Positions 8,249 to 18,150 of a DNA stretch of 64,000 bases are shown here, one piece after another. The stretch's first letter is position 1, and every line of letters starts with the position of its first letter. The stretch lies in contig NZ_CP134499.1 of assembly GCF_031764535.1 (NCBI RefSeq), positions 806,001 through 870,000 on the forward strand. Direction: 5' to 3'. The notes under the pieces were generated by a model, which was not told where the DNA came from, did no database searches, and worked only from the letters and a program-made list of their open reading frames with translations. Source of the stretch: Pseudomonas sp. SG20056. Its GTDB lineage: Bacteria > Pseudomonadota > Gammaproteobacteria > Pseudomonadales > Pseudomonadaceae. The position numbers and the translations under genes were made by a program.

Positions 8249-9337
8249 TCAGGCTTTCTGCTTGTGCCAGGCGCGGCCGGCGATGATCACCAGGGTCACG
8301 GCGGTCAGCGGCAGGGCGTAGCCGAGCATGGCGTCACCAAAGACTTCAGCGAACGGCTTGCCAGTCGACGACAGCACCAGATAGACCGTGTAGGCCACGT
8401 AATAGGCGAGGAACAGCAGGCCTTCCCAGCGGTTGATGCGGTAGCCGGCGAAGAAGATCGGCAAACAGGCCACGGCCACGGCAATCATCACCGGGAAGTC
8501 GAAGGCCAGAGCGTTGGCGGCCACGTTGATCGCCTGTGGCGAAACCAGCGAAGCCAGGCCCAGTACGCAGAGTAGGTTGAAGATGTTGCTGCCGACGATA
8601 TTGCCCACGGCGATATCACGCTCGCCCTTGATGGCCGCCATGATCGAGGTGGCCAGCTCTGGCAGCGAGGTGCCGATGGCGACCACGGTCAGGCCGATCA
8701 CCAGTTCCGAAATGCCCAGGGCGCGGGCCATGGTCACGGCGCCTTCCACCAGGAAGTTGGAGCCGCTGACCAGCAGCACCAGGCCGGCAATGATCAGGCC
8801 CAGGTTGATTGCCCAGGCATAGGGCTTGGCCGGCTCATTGAGGCCGAATTCCTTGGCGAACTCGTCGTCTTCATTGCTGCTCTTGTCGCGGCGCGAGCTG
8901 ACAATCAGGAAACCGGTGTAGGCCAGCACGCCGGCAAACAGCAGGGCGCCGTCGAGGCGGCTGAGGCTGCCGTCCCAGGCCAGGGCATAAACCACCAGGC
9001 TGGCACCGATCATGATCGGCACATCCAGGCGGATTAGCTGGCGCGAGACAATCAGTGGCGCAACCACAGCAGTCAGGCCAAGAATCAGCAGCACGTTGGC
9101 GATATTGCTGCCAATTACGTTACCAATCGCCAGATCGCCGCTGCCATTCAGAGCAGCTTGCACGCTGACCGCAGTTTCCGGGGCGCTGGTGCCGAAGGCC
9201 ACCACAGTCAGGCCGATGATCAGTGGCGGAATACCGAACTGCGCCGCCAGTTTCGCTGCGCCGCGTACCAGTACCTCGGCGCCGGCAACCAGCAACACCA
9301 GGCCGGCGATCAGATAAACAAAGGTCATCAGGGTCAT
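8249..9337 (-). CDS. Calcium/sodium antiporter family protein (YrbG type)
   Basis: Inner-membrane cation exchanger of the CaCA superfamily, 362 residues with about ten membrane helices in two inverted halves. The two alpha-repeat signatures are plain: VVAFGTSAPETAVSVQAALN with NVIGSNIANVLLILG in the first half, and VVAIGTSLPELATSIMAAIK with NIVGSNIFNLLCVLG in the second, each with the GTS-(A/L)PE acidic residue that binds the cation. A cytoplasmic acidic loop (SSRRDKSSNEDDEFAKE) separates them. I prefer the ATG with GGAG 8 bases upstream, five codons inside the longest frame. Ion specificity is not predictable from the sequence. Confidence 0.9.
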   Translation of the reverse strand: MTLMTFVYLIAGLVLLVAGAEVLVRGAAKLAAQFGIPPLIIGLTVVAFGTSAPETAVSVQAALNGSGDLAIGNVIGSNIANVLLILGLTAVVAPLIVSRQLIRLDVPIMIGASLVVYALAWDGSLSRLDGALLFAGVLAYTGFLIVSSRRDKSSNEDDEFAKEFGLNEPAKPYAWAINLGLIIAGLVLLVSGSNFLVEGAVTMARALGISELVIGLTVVAIGTSLPELATSIMAAIKGERDIAVGNIVGSNIFNLLCVLGLASLVSPQAINVAANALAFDFPVMIAVAVACLPIFFAGYRINRWEGLLFLAYYVAYTVYLVLSSTGKPFAEVFGDAMLGYALPLTAVTLVIIAGRAWHKQKA

Positions 9338-9437
9338 TGTTAGGGGCTCCATAAAAGTGGCGCTAGTTTAATCATCGGCTTGCGCGGCGCCAGAGGCTAG
9401 GCAGGGCTGTCCATGGCTTCTTTGTAAACAGCTGTGT

Positions 9438-9809
9438 TCAGTCGGCCAGTTGTTCCACGCGCACCGGTACGACGCCGTCGCGCAGCATATCCAGCTGTTC
9501 GGCGGCTTTTTGCGAGAGGTCGATGATGCGTTTCTTGGCGTAGGGGCCGCGGTCGTTGATGCGCACCACCACGCGCTTGTCGTTGCGCAGGTTGGTCACC
9601 TGTACCCGGCTGCCAAACGGCAGGCTGCGATGCGCAGCGGTCAGCGCATTCTGGTCGAAGCGTTCGCCACTGGCGGTTTTGTTGCCGTGGTGGCGCGCGC
9701 CGTAATAGGACGCCTGGCCCTCGGCGCGGTAACCCTGCGGGTCAACCTGGCCCTGGCTGGCGCAGGCGCTGAGCAACAAGCTGGTGATGGCGATCAGTAA
9801 CAGGCGCAT
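9438..9809 (-). CDS. Small RlpA-like lipoprotein (septal ring/lytic transglycosylase type, DPBB domain only)
   Basis: A 123-residue lipoprotein. Its signal ends in a lipobox LLSAC with the lipidated cysteine at residue 16. The rest is one double-psi beta-barrel domain: [36 protein letters not shown] and [20 protein letters not shown], the last with the conserved NDRGPY of RlpA proteins. Full-length RlpA also carries a C-terminal SPOR domain that targets septal glycan; it is absent here, so this is a short paralogue and another rlpA is expected elsewhere. Many RlpA proteins cleave denuded peptidoglycan, but activity here is not shown. The start has AGGAG 6 bases upstream. gatB ends about 75 bases upstream. 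Confidence 0.85.
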   Translation of the reverse strand: MRLLLIAITSLLLSACASQGQVDPQGYRAEGQASYYGARHHGNKTASGERFDQNALTAAHRSLPFGSRVQVTNLRNDKRVVVRINDRGPYAKKRIIDLSQKAAEQLDMLRDGVVPVRVEQLAD

Positions 9810-9837
9810 GGCGGCTCCTGGGCAGATTGGCGGCAGA

Positions 9838-9867
9838 CAAAACAACGCCGGGCTGACCCGGCGTTGT
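9838..9867 (-). terminator. Intrinsic terminator after gatB
   Basis: Perfect 11-base arms ACAACGCCGGG and CCCGGCGTTGT close on CTGA/TCAG and, on the minus strand, are followed by TTTTG. It lies between the gatB stop and the RlpA-like start, ending the gatCAB transcript. Confidence 0.85.
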
Positions 9868-9882
9868 GTATTACGGCAAAGC

Positions 9883-11331
9883 TCAGGCTTCGAGCTTTTT
9901 CTTAAGCAGTTCGTTCACCTGGCCTGGGTTGGCCTTACCCTTCGAGGCTTTCATGGCCTGGCCAACGAAGAAGCCGAACATCTTGCCGCGCTTGGCTTCA
10001 TCAGCGGCGCGGTACTGCTCGACCTGCTCGGCGTTGGCCGCCAGCACTTCATCCAGCATGGCTTCAATGGCGCCGGAGTCGGTAACCTGCTTGAGTCCCT
10101 TCTTCTCGATCACTTCGTCAGCGCTGGCGCCTTCGCCGGCAGCCAGGGCTTCGAAGACCATCTTGGCGATCTTGCCGCTGATGGTGTTGTCCTTGATGCG
10201 CAGGATCATCCCGCCCAGCTGTTCGGCCGATACTGGCGACTGCTCAATGTCCAGGTTGCCACTGTTGAGCAGGCTGGACAGCTCGCCCATCACCCAGTTG
10301 GCGGCCAGTTTGGCGTCACCACACACGGCATTTACTGCCTCGAAGTAGTCGGCCAGTTCGCGGCTGGCGGCCAGCACGGTGGCGTCGTAGGCGGACAGGC
10401 CGAACTGGGCCTCGAAGCGCTCGCGCTTCTGCACCGGCAACTCCGGCAGACTGGCGCGCACTTCATCGAGGAAGCTCTGCTCGATCACCACCGGCAGCAG
10501 GTCCGGGCAGGGGAAGTAGCGGTAGTCGTTGGCTTCTTCCTTGCTGCGCATGGAGCGCGTTTGGTCCTTGTTCGGGTCGTACAGGCGGGTTTCCTGTACC
10601 ACCTTGCCGCCGTCCTCGATCAGCTCGATCTGCCGTTGTACTTCGTGGTTGATGGCTTTCTCGATAAAGCGGAACGAGTTGACGTTCTTGATCTCGGCGC
10701 GGGTGCCGAACTCGGCCTGGCCTTTCGGGCGCACGGAGACGTTGCAGTCGCAGCGCAGCGAGCCTTCGGCCATGTTGCCGTCGCAGATGCCGAGGTAACG
10801 CACCAAGGCATGGATCGCCTTGACGTAGGCCACGGCTTCCTTGGCCGAACGAATGTCCGGCTCGGAAACGATCTCCAGCAACGGCGTGCCGGCACGGTTG
10901 AGGTCGATGCCGCTCATGCCGTGGAAGTCTTCGTGCAGGCTCTTGCCGGCGTCTTCTTCCAGGTGCGCGCGGGTAATGCCGATGCGCTTCTGCGTACCGT
11001 CTTCCAGGGTGATGTCGAGGAAGCCCTTGCCGACGATGGGGTGATCCATCTGGCTGGTCTGGTAGCCCTTGGGCAGATCCGGGTAGAAGTAGTTCTTGCG
11101 CGCAAAGATGTTCTGTGGGGCGATTTCGGCATCAATCGCTAGGCCGAACTTGCAGGCCATGCGCACCGCTTCGGCGTTGAGCACCGGCAGGGTGCCGGGC
11201 ATGCCGAGGTCAACCAGACTGGCCTGGGTGTTGGGCTCGGCGCCGAAAGCGATGGCGCTGGCGGAGAAAATCTTCGATTGGGTGCTGAGCTGGGCGTGAA
11301 TTTCCAGCCCGATTACGGTTTCCCATTGCAT
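9883..11331 (-). CDS. gatB: Asp-tRNA(Asn)/Glu-tRNA(Gln) amidotransferase subunit B
   Basis: Subunit B of the GatCAB amidotransferase, which converts misacylated Glu-tRNA(Gln) and/or Asp-tRNA(Asn) to the correct amide form; this subunit binds tRNA and holds the kinase site that activates the carboxyl group. It has 482 residues, normal for the family. Seen: [20 protein letters not shown] at the N-terminus, the [12 protein letters not shown] and [16 protein letters not shown] signatures of the cradle domain, [16 protein letters not shown], and the C-terminal YqeY-like tail with [19 protein letters not shown]. It is 11 bases downstream of gatA in the order gatC-gatA-gatB. Confidence 0.97.
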   Translation of the reverse strand: MQWETVIGLEIHAQLSTQSKIFSASAIAFGAEPNTQASLVDLGMPGTLPVLNAEAVRMACKFGLAIDAEIAPQNIFARKNYFYPDLPKGYQTSQMDHPIVGKGFLDITLEDGTQKRIGITRAHLEEDAGKSLHEDFHGMSGIDLNRAGTPLLEIVSEPDIRSAKEAVAYVKAIHALVRYLGICDGNMAEGSLRCDCNVSVRPKGQAEFGTRAEIKNVNSFRFIEKAINHEVQRQIELIEDGGKVVQETRLYDPNKDQTRSMRSKEEANDYRYFPCPDLLPVVIEQSFLDEVRASLPELPVQKRERFEAQFGLSAYDATVLAASRELADYFEAVNAVCGDAKLAANWVMGELSSLLNSGNLDIEQSPVSAEQLGGMILRIKDNTISGKIAKMVFEALAAGEGASADEVIEKKGLKQVTDSGAIEAMLDEVLAANAEQVEQYRAADEAKRGKMFGFFVGQAMKASKGKANPGQVNELLKKKLEA

Positions 11332-11342
11332 GTCAGTCGTCC

Positions 11343-12794
11343 TCAGAATCCGCTCGGTGCGTGGGTGTGCCAGTCAGTGACCTGTTGGTACTGGTGGGCG
11401 ACGTTGAGCAGGCGGCCTTCCTGGAAATAGTTGCCGAGTAGCTGTACGCCGACCGGCAGGCCGTCGACGAAGCCGGCAGGCATCGATAGACCCGGGATGC
11501 CGGCGAGGTTGGCGGTAATGGTGTAGATGTCTTCCAGGTAGGCAGCGACCGGATCGTTGTTCTTCTCGCCGAGCTTCCAGGCCAGATTCGGCGTGGTGGG
11601 GCCGAGGATCACGTCGACGTCATGGAAGGCGGCGACAAAGTCATTCTTGATCAGGCGGCGAATTTTCTGCGCCTTCAGGTAATAAGCGTCGTAGTAACCG
11701 GCGGACAGCGCGTAGGTGCCGACCATGATGCGGCGTTTCACCTCGGCGCCGAAGCCTTCGCCGCGCGAGCGCTTGTACAGGTCTTCCAGGTTCGCCGGGT
11801 TTTCGCAGCGATAACCAAAGCGCACGCCGTCGAAGCGCGACAGGTTGGAGCTGGCTTCTGCTGGGGCGATTACGTAGTAGGCGGGAATCGCGTGCTGCAT
11901 ATTCGGCAGGCTGATGTCTTTGACGGTCGCGCCGAGCTTTTTCAGCGTGTCGACCACGGCCATCACCTTCTCACCGATGCGAGCGTCGAGGCCGGCACCG
12001 AAGTATTCCTTCGGCAGGCCGATGCGCAGGCCGTTCAACGGCTGGCTGAGGGCGGCGAGGTAGTCATCCACCGGCTGATCGACGCTGGTCGAGTCCTTGG
12101 TGTCGAAACCGGCCATGCTTTGCAGCATCAATCCGCAGTCTTCAGCCGTGCGGGCCAGTGGACCGCCTTGGTCGAGGCTGGAGGCATAGGCAATCATGCC
12201 CCAGCGCGAGACGCGGCCATAGGTTGGCTTGATCCCGGTGAGGTTGGTCAGCGCTGCTGGTTGGCGAATCGAGCCGCCGGTATCGGTGCCAGTGGCGGCA
12301 GGCAGCAGGCGTGCGGCCACCGCAGCGGCGGAGCCACCGGAAGAACCGCCAGGTACGCGGGTCAGGTCCCAGGGGTTTTTCACCGCGCCGTAGTGGCTGG
12401 ACTCGTTAGCCGAGCCCATGGCGAATTCGTCCATGTTCAGCTTGCCCAGGGTCACGGCGCCGGCGCTGGCGAGCTTCTCGACCACGGTGGCGTTATACGG
12501 GGCCTTGAAGCCGGTGAGGATTTTCGAGCCGCAGCTGGTCAGTACGTCCTGGGTGCAGAACAGGTCCTTGTGGGCGATCGGTGCACCGAGCAGAGCGCCG
12601 CTCTCGCCAGCCGCGCGGCGTGCGTCGGCTGCTTTGGCTTGCTCCAGCGCAAGCTCCTCGGTAACGGTAATAAAGCTGTTGAGCTGCGGGTCGAGTTGGG
12701 CGATGCGCGCCAACAGGCTGCGGGTCAGTTCTTCGGCGGAAAACTGCTTGTCGGCGAGTCCGCGGGCGATCTCGGCCAGGGTAAATTGATGCAT
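11343..12794 (-). CDS. gatA: Asp-tRNA(Asn)/Glu-tRNA(Gln) amidotransferase subunit A
   Basis: Amidase subunit of GatCAB; it releases ammonia from glutamine and feeds it to GatB. It has 483 residues, with the amidase-signature Ser-cisSer-Lys triad visible as K76 (APIAHKDLF), S151 in [14 protein letters not shown] and nucleophile S175 in [13 protein letters not shown]. The C-terminal [20 protein letters not shown] completes the family pattern. It lies between gatC (15 bases upstream) and gatB (11 bases downstream) on the minus strand, in the usual pseudomonad order. Nothing looks unusual. Confidence 0.97.
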   Translation of the reverse strand: MHQFTLAEIARGLADKQFSAEELTRSLLARIAQLDPQLNSFITVTEELALEQAKAADARRAAGESGALLGAPIAHKDLFCTQDVLTSCGSKILTGFKAPYNATVVEKLASAGAVTLGKLNMDEFAMGSANESSHYGAVKNPWDLTRVPGGSSGGSAAAVAARLLPAATGTDTGGSIRQPAALTNLTGIKPTYGRVSRWGMIAYASSLDQGGPLARTAEDCGLMLQSMAGFDTKDSTSVDQPVDDYLAALSQPLNGLRIGLPKEYFGAGLDARIGEKVMAVVDTLKKLGATVKDISLPNMQHAIPAYYVIAPAEASSNLSRFDGVRFGYRCENPANLEDLYKRSRGEGFGAEVKRRIMVGTYALSAGYYDAYYLKAQKIRRLIKNDFVAAFHDVDVILGPTTPNLAWKLGEKNNDPVAAYLEDIYTITANLAGIPGLSMPAGFVDGLPVGVQLLGNYFQEGRLLNVAHQYQQVTDWHTHAPSGF

Positions 12795-12809
12795 GGCTAG
12801 GCTTTTCCC

Positions 12810-13097
12810 TTACTCGATGACTTTCGGAACCAGGTACAGGCCGTTTTCCACGGCCGGGGCGATGGCCTGGTAGGCCTCGCGCTGGTTGCGTTCGGTGACC
12901 TGGTCGGCGCGCAGGCGCTGAGTGGCTTCCAGCGGGTGAGCCAGCGGCTCGATGCCGTCGGTATTGACCGCCTGCATCTGGTCGATCAGGCCGAGAATGT
13001 TATTAAGGGTCGCAGTGGTACCCGGGATATCGGCTTCATTCAGGCCCAGTCGAGCCAGATGAGCGATTTTCTCCACGTCGGAGCGTTCAAGCGCCAT
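12810..13097 (-). CDS. gatC: Asp-tRNA(Asn)/Glu-tRNA(Gln) amidotransferase subunit C
   Basis: Small 95-residue subunit that wraps around GatA and stabilises the GatA-GatB interface. It begins [20 protein letters not shown], the usual GatC opening, and contains [19 protein letters not shown] and the C-terminal [11 protein letters not shown], which match the family. The start is the ATG with GGGAGA about 6 bases upstream; a longer frame upstream reads into the intergenic region shared with mreB. It is the first gene of gatCAB and is transcribed divergently from mreB. Confidence 0.95.
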   Translation of the reverse strand: MALERSDVEKIAHLARLGLNEADIPGTTATLNNILGLIDQMQAVNTDGIEPLAHPLEATQRLRADQVTERNQREAYQAIAPAVENGLYLVPKVIE

Positions 13098-13263
13098 CAG
13101 GTTTCTCCCTATATAAAGCAGCGCATTTGCTGGCCGCCTTTGGAAATGTGAACGAGTCGCCATGCACGGGTGCGCAGGGAACAGATAGTGGTAGGTGGTG
13201 GTCAAAGGCCGCGATGATGGGCCTTAAAGCCCGGAAAAACCGGCAATCTAACATATTGGTGCC

Positions 13264-13292
13264 TTGCTCAAAATCCCTGCCGTTGTTAGAGT
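13264..13292 (+). promoter_or_regulatory. Predicted sigma-70 promoter of mreB
   Basis: TTGCTC and TAGAGT are separated by exactly 17 bases and lie about 70 bases upstream of the mreB ATG, in the space between divergent gatC and mreB. Assignment is by consensus match only. Confidence 0.5.
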
Positions 13293-13351
13293 TTGCCGCA
13301 CTTTTTAGCAGCGCCTTTACCGCGCTTCGCCTTTACCCACGCGTTGCCTAG

Positions 13352-14401
<1,050 letters not shown>

Positions 14402-14422
14402 GCGCGACCGCTCCAAGTCTTG

Positions 14423-14460
14423 AGCTGCAAGCCGGGTTTCACCCGCTTGCAGCTTTTGTT
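14423..14460 (+). terminator. Strong intrinsic terminator or attenuator between mreB and mreC
   Basis: Ten-base arms AGCTGCAAGC and GCTTGCAGCT enclose an inner GGGT/ACCC pairing and are followed by TTTTGTTTTG. It lies 22 bases after the mreB stop and should limit read-through into mreCD. Confidence 0.88.
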
Positions 14461-14489
14461 TTGCTGCCTGACGCTGTGAGGAGCTGCCG

Positions 14490-15449
14490 ATCAAACCGCT
14501 ATTTGCCAAAGGTCCTTCGCTGGGTGTGCGCCTGCTGGTGTTCTCCGTGCTGTCGGCTGCGCTGATGGTGGTCGATGCGCGCTTCACTCTGTTGCAACCG
14601 CTGCGCGCGCAGCTGGGCCTGATTGTCGAGCCGGTCTACTGGGTCGGCCGCCTGCCGGTGCGGGTGTGGGAGAGCGCGACTCAGGAACTCAGTACGCGCA
14701 ATGAGCTGACCGCCGAGAACGAGAAGCTCAAGGCCGAACAGCTGATGATGCAACGCCGCCTGCAGAAACTCGCCGCCCTCACCGAGCAGAACGTGCGCCT
14801 GCGCGAGCTGCTCAACTCGGCCGCCCTGGTTGATGACGAGGTGCTGGCCACCGAGCTGATCGGTATCGACCCCAATCCCTTTACCCACCGCATCCTGATC
14901 GACAAAGGCGAGAAGGACGGCGTGGTCCTGGGTCAGCCTGTGCTGGATGCCCGTGGCCTGATGGGCCAGGTGGTCGAGGTTATGCCCTATACCTCGCGAG
15001 TACTGCTGCTGACGGATACCACCCACAGCATTCCCGTGCAGGTCAATCGCAATGGCCTGCGCGCCATCGCCAGCGGCACCGGTAACCCGGAACGCCTGGA
15101 GTTGCGTCATGTGGCGGACACGGCGGATATCAAAGAAGGCGATCTGCTGGTCAGCTCCGGCCTCGGTCAGCGCTTCCCGGCCGGCTATCCGGTGGCCATG
15201 GTGTCGGAAGTGATCCACGACTCCGGTCAGCCTTTTGCGATTGTCCGTGCAGTGCCCACCGCTACGCTGAACCGCAGCCGTTACATGCTGTTGGTGTTCA
15301 CTGATCCGCGCACCCCGGAACAGCGGGCCACCGAATCGGCGCAGGCGCAGGAAGCCCTGGATCGTGAAATTCTGCAGCAGGCGCAACCCGCGCAGCCTGC
15401 GGCTGATGTGCCAGTGGCGCCCGCCAATCCGCCGGAGGCAGCGCAATAA
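14490..15449 (+). CDS. mreC: Rod shape-determining protein MreC (probable AUC start)
   Basis: Periplasmic scaffold of the elongasome, anchored by one N-terminal helix. From the codon at 14490 it has 319 residues: a membrane helix about residues 13-32 (VRLLVFSVLSAALMVV), a coiled coil about 60-110 rich in E, K and L, and the two beta-barrel modules with IDPNPFTHRILIDKGEKDGV and DLLVSSGLGQRFPAGYPVA. A proline-rich tail follows. No ATG, GTG or TTG occurs before the membrane helix except a GTG at 14526 that lies inside it and has no good ribosome site. AGGAG is placed 6 bases before ATC at 14490, which would give a KPLFAKGPSLGV N-terminus. The stop overlaps the mreD start by one base. Confidence 0.9.
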   Translation: MKPLFAKGPSLGVRLLVFSVLSAALMVVDARFTLLQPLRAQLGLIVEPVYWVGRLPVRVWESATQELSTRNELTAENEKLKAEQLMMQRRLQKLAALTEQNVRLRELLNSAALVDDEVLATELIGIDPNPFTHRILIDKGEKDGVVLGQPVLDARGLMGQVVEVMPYTSRVLLLTDTTHSIPVQVNRNGLRAIASGTGNPERLELRHVADTADIKEGDLLVSSGLGQRFPAGYPVAMVSEVIHDSGQPFAIVRAVPTATLNRSRYMLLVFTDPRTPEQRATESAQAQEALDREILQQAQPAQPAADVPVAPANPPEAAQ

Positions 15450-15934
15450 TGGCCGCACGATCAAGCAATATCTGGGCGGTCTGGCTGACGTTTGCCCTGG
15501 CGCTGCTGCTTAGCGTGTCGAGCATGCCTAAGTTCATGGAGTTGGGCCGGCCGCTGTGGTTAGCGCTGTTTCTGACCTATTGGGTGCTGGCTTTGCCGCA
15601 TCGCGTGGGCATGACCACGGCTTGGGTCATTGGTTTGTTGGCTGATGTGCTGAATGGCAGTTTGCTGGGGCAGAATGCACTGATCCTGACCCTGATTACC
15701 TTTCTGGTGCTGACCCTGCATCAGCGTTTGCGCATGTTCCCCATGTGGCAGCAAAGTACCGTGCTGCTGGTGGTGTTCGGCCTCGCTCAGCTGGTGCAGC
15801 TGTGGTTGAACGCCTTGACCGGTAGCCGCCCGCCAACCCTGGCGTTTGTCTTGCCGGCCTTGGTCAGCGCCTTGCTCTGGCCCTGGGTCTGCACGTTGCT
15901 GCGCGGGCTGCATCAGCGTCTGGGCGTCAATTAA
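15449..15934 (+). CDS. mreD: Rod shape-determining protein MreD
   Basis: A 161-residue integral membrane component of the elongasome with about five hydrophobic helices. It begins with a short polar stretch followed by VWLTFALALLLSVSS; the HRVGMTTAWVIGLLADVLNG region with the acidic residue between helices, and the later VLPALVSALLWPWV, agree with gammaproteobacterial MreD. The start ATG overlaps the mreC stop (TAATG), so translation is probably coupled. A terminator-like hairpin begins at its stop codon. Confidence 0.93.
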   Translation: MAARSSNIWAVWLTFALALLLSVSSMPKFMELGRPLWLALFLTYWVLALPHRVGMTTAWVIGLLADVLNGSLLGQNALILTLITFLVLTLHQRLRMFPMWQQSTVLLVVFGLAQLVQLWLNALTGSRPPTLAFVLPALVSALLWPWVCTLLRGLHQRLGVN

Positions 15935-15958
15935 GCAAGGCCGCTGGGCCTTGCGTTT
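15935..15958 (+). terminator. Terminator-like hairpin after mreD
   Basis: Perfect 8-base arms GCAAGGCC and GGCCTTGC with loop GCTG, followed by a short GTTTAT. It lies between mreD and maf. The short T-run suggests only partial termination. Confidence 0.6.
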
Positions 15959-15979
15959 ATCCGACAGGGAGAAGTCAGC

Positions 15980-16600
15980 ATGGCCACCCTCTATCTCGCC
16001 TCCGGATCGCCGCGTCGGCGTGAATTGCTGACGCAAATTGCTGTGCCCTTCCTCACGCAAATCGCCCCCATCGATGAAAATGCATTGCCAGGTGAGTCGC
16101 CAATCGCCTATGTAGAGCGTCTGGCGCTTAGCAAAGCGCAAGCTGGGCTGGCTGCTTTGACCGATACCGCGAATGCCGTGGTGCTCGGTGCTGATACGGC
16201 TGTGGTGCTTGATGGACGAATTCTTGGCAAGCCGACCGACCGCGCCGATGCGTTGGCGACGCTCAGTGATCTGTCTGGGCGAACCCATGAGGTGCTGACG
16301 GCTGTGGCGCTGGTCAGCCGCGAACGCCAGGTTTCGAGAGTGGTCACAAGCCAGGTGACCTTCCGCGCCTTGAGTCAGGCCGAAATCGAGGCTTACTGGG
16401 CCAGCGGCGAGCCGCAGGACAAGGCCGGGTGTTACGGTATTCAAGGCCTGGCGGCGGTATTTATCAGCCAGTTGCAGGGCAGTTATTCGGCGGTGGTTGG
16501 TTTGCCGCTGTGTGAAACTGCCGAGTTGCTCGCAGAATTTGCTATTCCGTGCTGGCAGTCGCTGCCAGTTCACAGTCAAGAGGTTGCGGGTCGCGGGTGA
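15980..16600 (+). CDS. maf: Maf-family nucleoside triphosphate pyrophosphatase (YhdE-like, dTTP/UTP type)
   Basis: House-cleaning pyrophosphatase that hydrolyses nucleoside triphosphates to monophosphates; members with this gene position prefer dTTP, UTP and modified pyrimidines. It has 206 residues. The N-terminal [17 protein letters not shown] contains the invariant SGSPRR loop, followed by the acidic ENALPGESP segment, [20 protein letters not shown] (the GADT metal-binding motif), and [20 protein letters not shown] towards the C-terminus. It sits between mreD and rng, the same neighbours as in Escherichia coli (mreBCD-yhdE-rng). The C-terminal tail after residue 195 is poorly conserved. 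Confidence 0.93.
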   Translation: MATLYLASGSPRRRELLTQIAVPFLTQIAPIDENALPGESPIAYVERLALSKAQAGLAALTDTANAVVLGADTAVVLDGRILGKPTDRADALATLSDLSGRTHEVLTAVALVSRERQVSRVVTSQVTFRALSQAEIEAYWASGEPQDKAGCYGIQGLAAVFISQLQGSYSAVVGLPLCETAELLAEFAIPCWQSLPVHSQEVAGRG

Positions 16601-16661
16601 GTGACCGCCATTATCGGCGCAGTCCCTGGGCTTTCAGCTTTATCTCAGAAGAGATGAGCGC

Positions 16662-18119
16662 ATGAGTGAAGAGATCCTGATCAACATCACGCCGATGGAA
16701 TCGCGCGTGGCGGTGGTGGAAAACGGCGTACTGCAGGAAGTGCATGTAGAGCGCACGCAGAAGCGTGGCATCGTCGGCAATATCTACAAGGGCAAGGTGG
16801 TGCGCGTGCTGCCGGGTATGCAGGCGGCCTTTATTGATATCGGGCTGGAGCGTGCGGCGTTTATTCATGCCGCGGAAATTTCCACCCGCGAAGGCTCTGC
16901 GGTGGAAAGCATCAGCGCCCTGGTGCATGAAGGTCAGAGCCTGGTGGTGCAAGTGACCAAGGATCCGATTGGCAGCAAGGGCGCGCGCCTGACCACCCAG
17001 CTGTCGATTCCTTCGCGCTACCTGGTGTACATGCCGCGTACTGCCCACGTTGGCATCTCGCTGAAAATTGAGGACGAAGCCGAGCGTGAGCGCCTCAAGC
17101 AGGTTGTGGCCGATTGCGTGGCTGCCGAAGGTATCGAGGAAAGCGGCGGTTTTATCCTGCGTACGGCGGCTGATGGCGCCGGGGCCGATGAGATCCTCGC
17201 CGACATCCGCTACCTACGCCGCCTGTGGGAGCAGATCGCCACGCAGATGAAAGTCGGCCCAACGCCGCTGGTGATCTACGAGGACCTGTCCCTGGCGCTG
17301 CGCACTCTGCGTGACCTGGTCAACCCGAAGATCGAGAAGATTCGCGTCGACTCGCGCGAGACCTTCGGCAAGATCACCCAGTTTGTCGATGAGCTGATGC
17401 CGGAAATCGCCGACCGCCTGGAGCATTACCCGGGGGAGCGGCCAATCTTCGATCTGTATGGCGTTGAGGATGAAATCCAGAAAGCGCTGGAGCGCAAGGT
17501 GCCGCTCAAGTCCGGCGGTTACCTGATCATCGATCCAGCCGAGGCGATGAGCACCATCGATGTGAATACCGGCGCGTTTGTCGGCCACCGCACGCTGGAA
17601 GAGACCATCTTCAAGACCAATCTGGAAGCCGCAACAGCGATTGCTCGCCAGCTGCGCCTGCGCAATATCGGCGGGATCATCATCATCGACTTCATCGACA
17701 TGGAAGATGAAGAGCACCAGCGCCAGGTACTGCGTACCCTGGAGAAGCAGCTGGAGCGCGACCACGCCAAGACCAACATCATCGGCATCACCGAGCTTGG
17801 CCTGGTGCAGATGACCCGCAAGCGCACCCGTGAAAGTCTCGAACAGGTGCTCTGCGAGCCATGCAGCGCCTGTCAGGGGCGCGGCAAGCTGAAAACGGCG
17901 GAAACCACCTGCTACGAAATCTTCCGCGAAATTCTGCGTGAGGCGCGGGCCTATCAACCGGAAGGTTATCGCGTGTTGGCCAATCAAAAGGTGGTCGATC
18001 GCCTGCTTGATGAAGAGTCAGGCAATGTCGCCGATTTGGAAGCCTTTATCGGTCGCACCATCAAGTTCCAGGTTGAAACCATGTATTCCCAGGAACAGTA
18101 CGATGTGGTGCTGCTCTGA
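16662..18119 (+). CDS. rng: Ribonuclease G
   Basis: Endoribonuclease of the RNase E/G family that matures the 5' end of 16S rRNA and degrades some mRNAs; cytoplasmic. It has 485 residues. An S1 RNA-binding domain occupies about residues 35-125 (GNIYKGKVVRVLPGMQAAFI, IGLERAAFIHAAE). The catalytic DNase I-like region has YLIIDPAEAMSTIDVNTGAF and IGGIIIIDFIDMEDEEHQRQ, holding the two metal-binding aspartates. The Zn-link LCEPCSACQGRG is present. There is no long C-terminal scaffold, which distinguishes it from RNase E. The gene starts 61 bases after maf and is followed after 31 bases by yhdP. Confidence 0.96.
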   Translation: MSEEILINITPMESRVAVVENGVLQEVHVERTQKRGIVGNIYKGKVVRVLPGMQAAFIDIGLERAAFIHAAEISTREGSAVESISALVHEGQSLVVQVTKDPIGSKGARLTTQLSIPSRYLVYMPRTAHVGISLKIEDEAERERLKQVVADCVAAEGIEESGGFILRTAADGAGADEILADIRYLRRLWEQIATQMKVGPTPLVIYEDLSLALRTLRDLVNPKIEKIRVDSRETFGKITQFVDELMPEIADRLEHYPGERPIFDLYGVEDEIQKALERKVPLKSGGYLIIDPAEAMSTIDVNTGAFVGHRTLEETIFKTNLEAATAIARQLRLRNIGGIIIIDFIDMEDEEHQRQVLRTLEKQLERDHAKTNIIGITELGLVQMTRKRTRESLEQVLCEPCSACQGRGKLKTAETTCYEIFREILREARAYQPEGYRVLANQKVVDRLLDEESGNVADLEAFIGRTIKFQVETMYSQEQYDVVLL

Positions 18120-18150
18120 TATGCGCGCTTATCGCCAGGGCGTGAACTGA

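Noticed and set aside
9784..11142. 452-codon open frame on the plus strand opposite gatB
   Set aside because: Antisense to gatB, crosses its terminator, and lacks any protein pattern.
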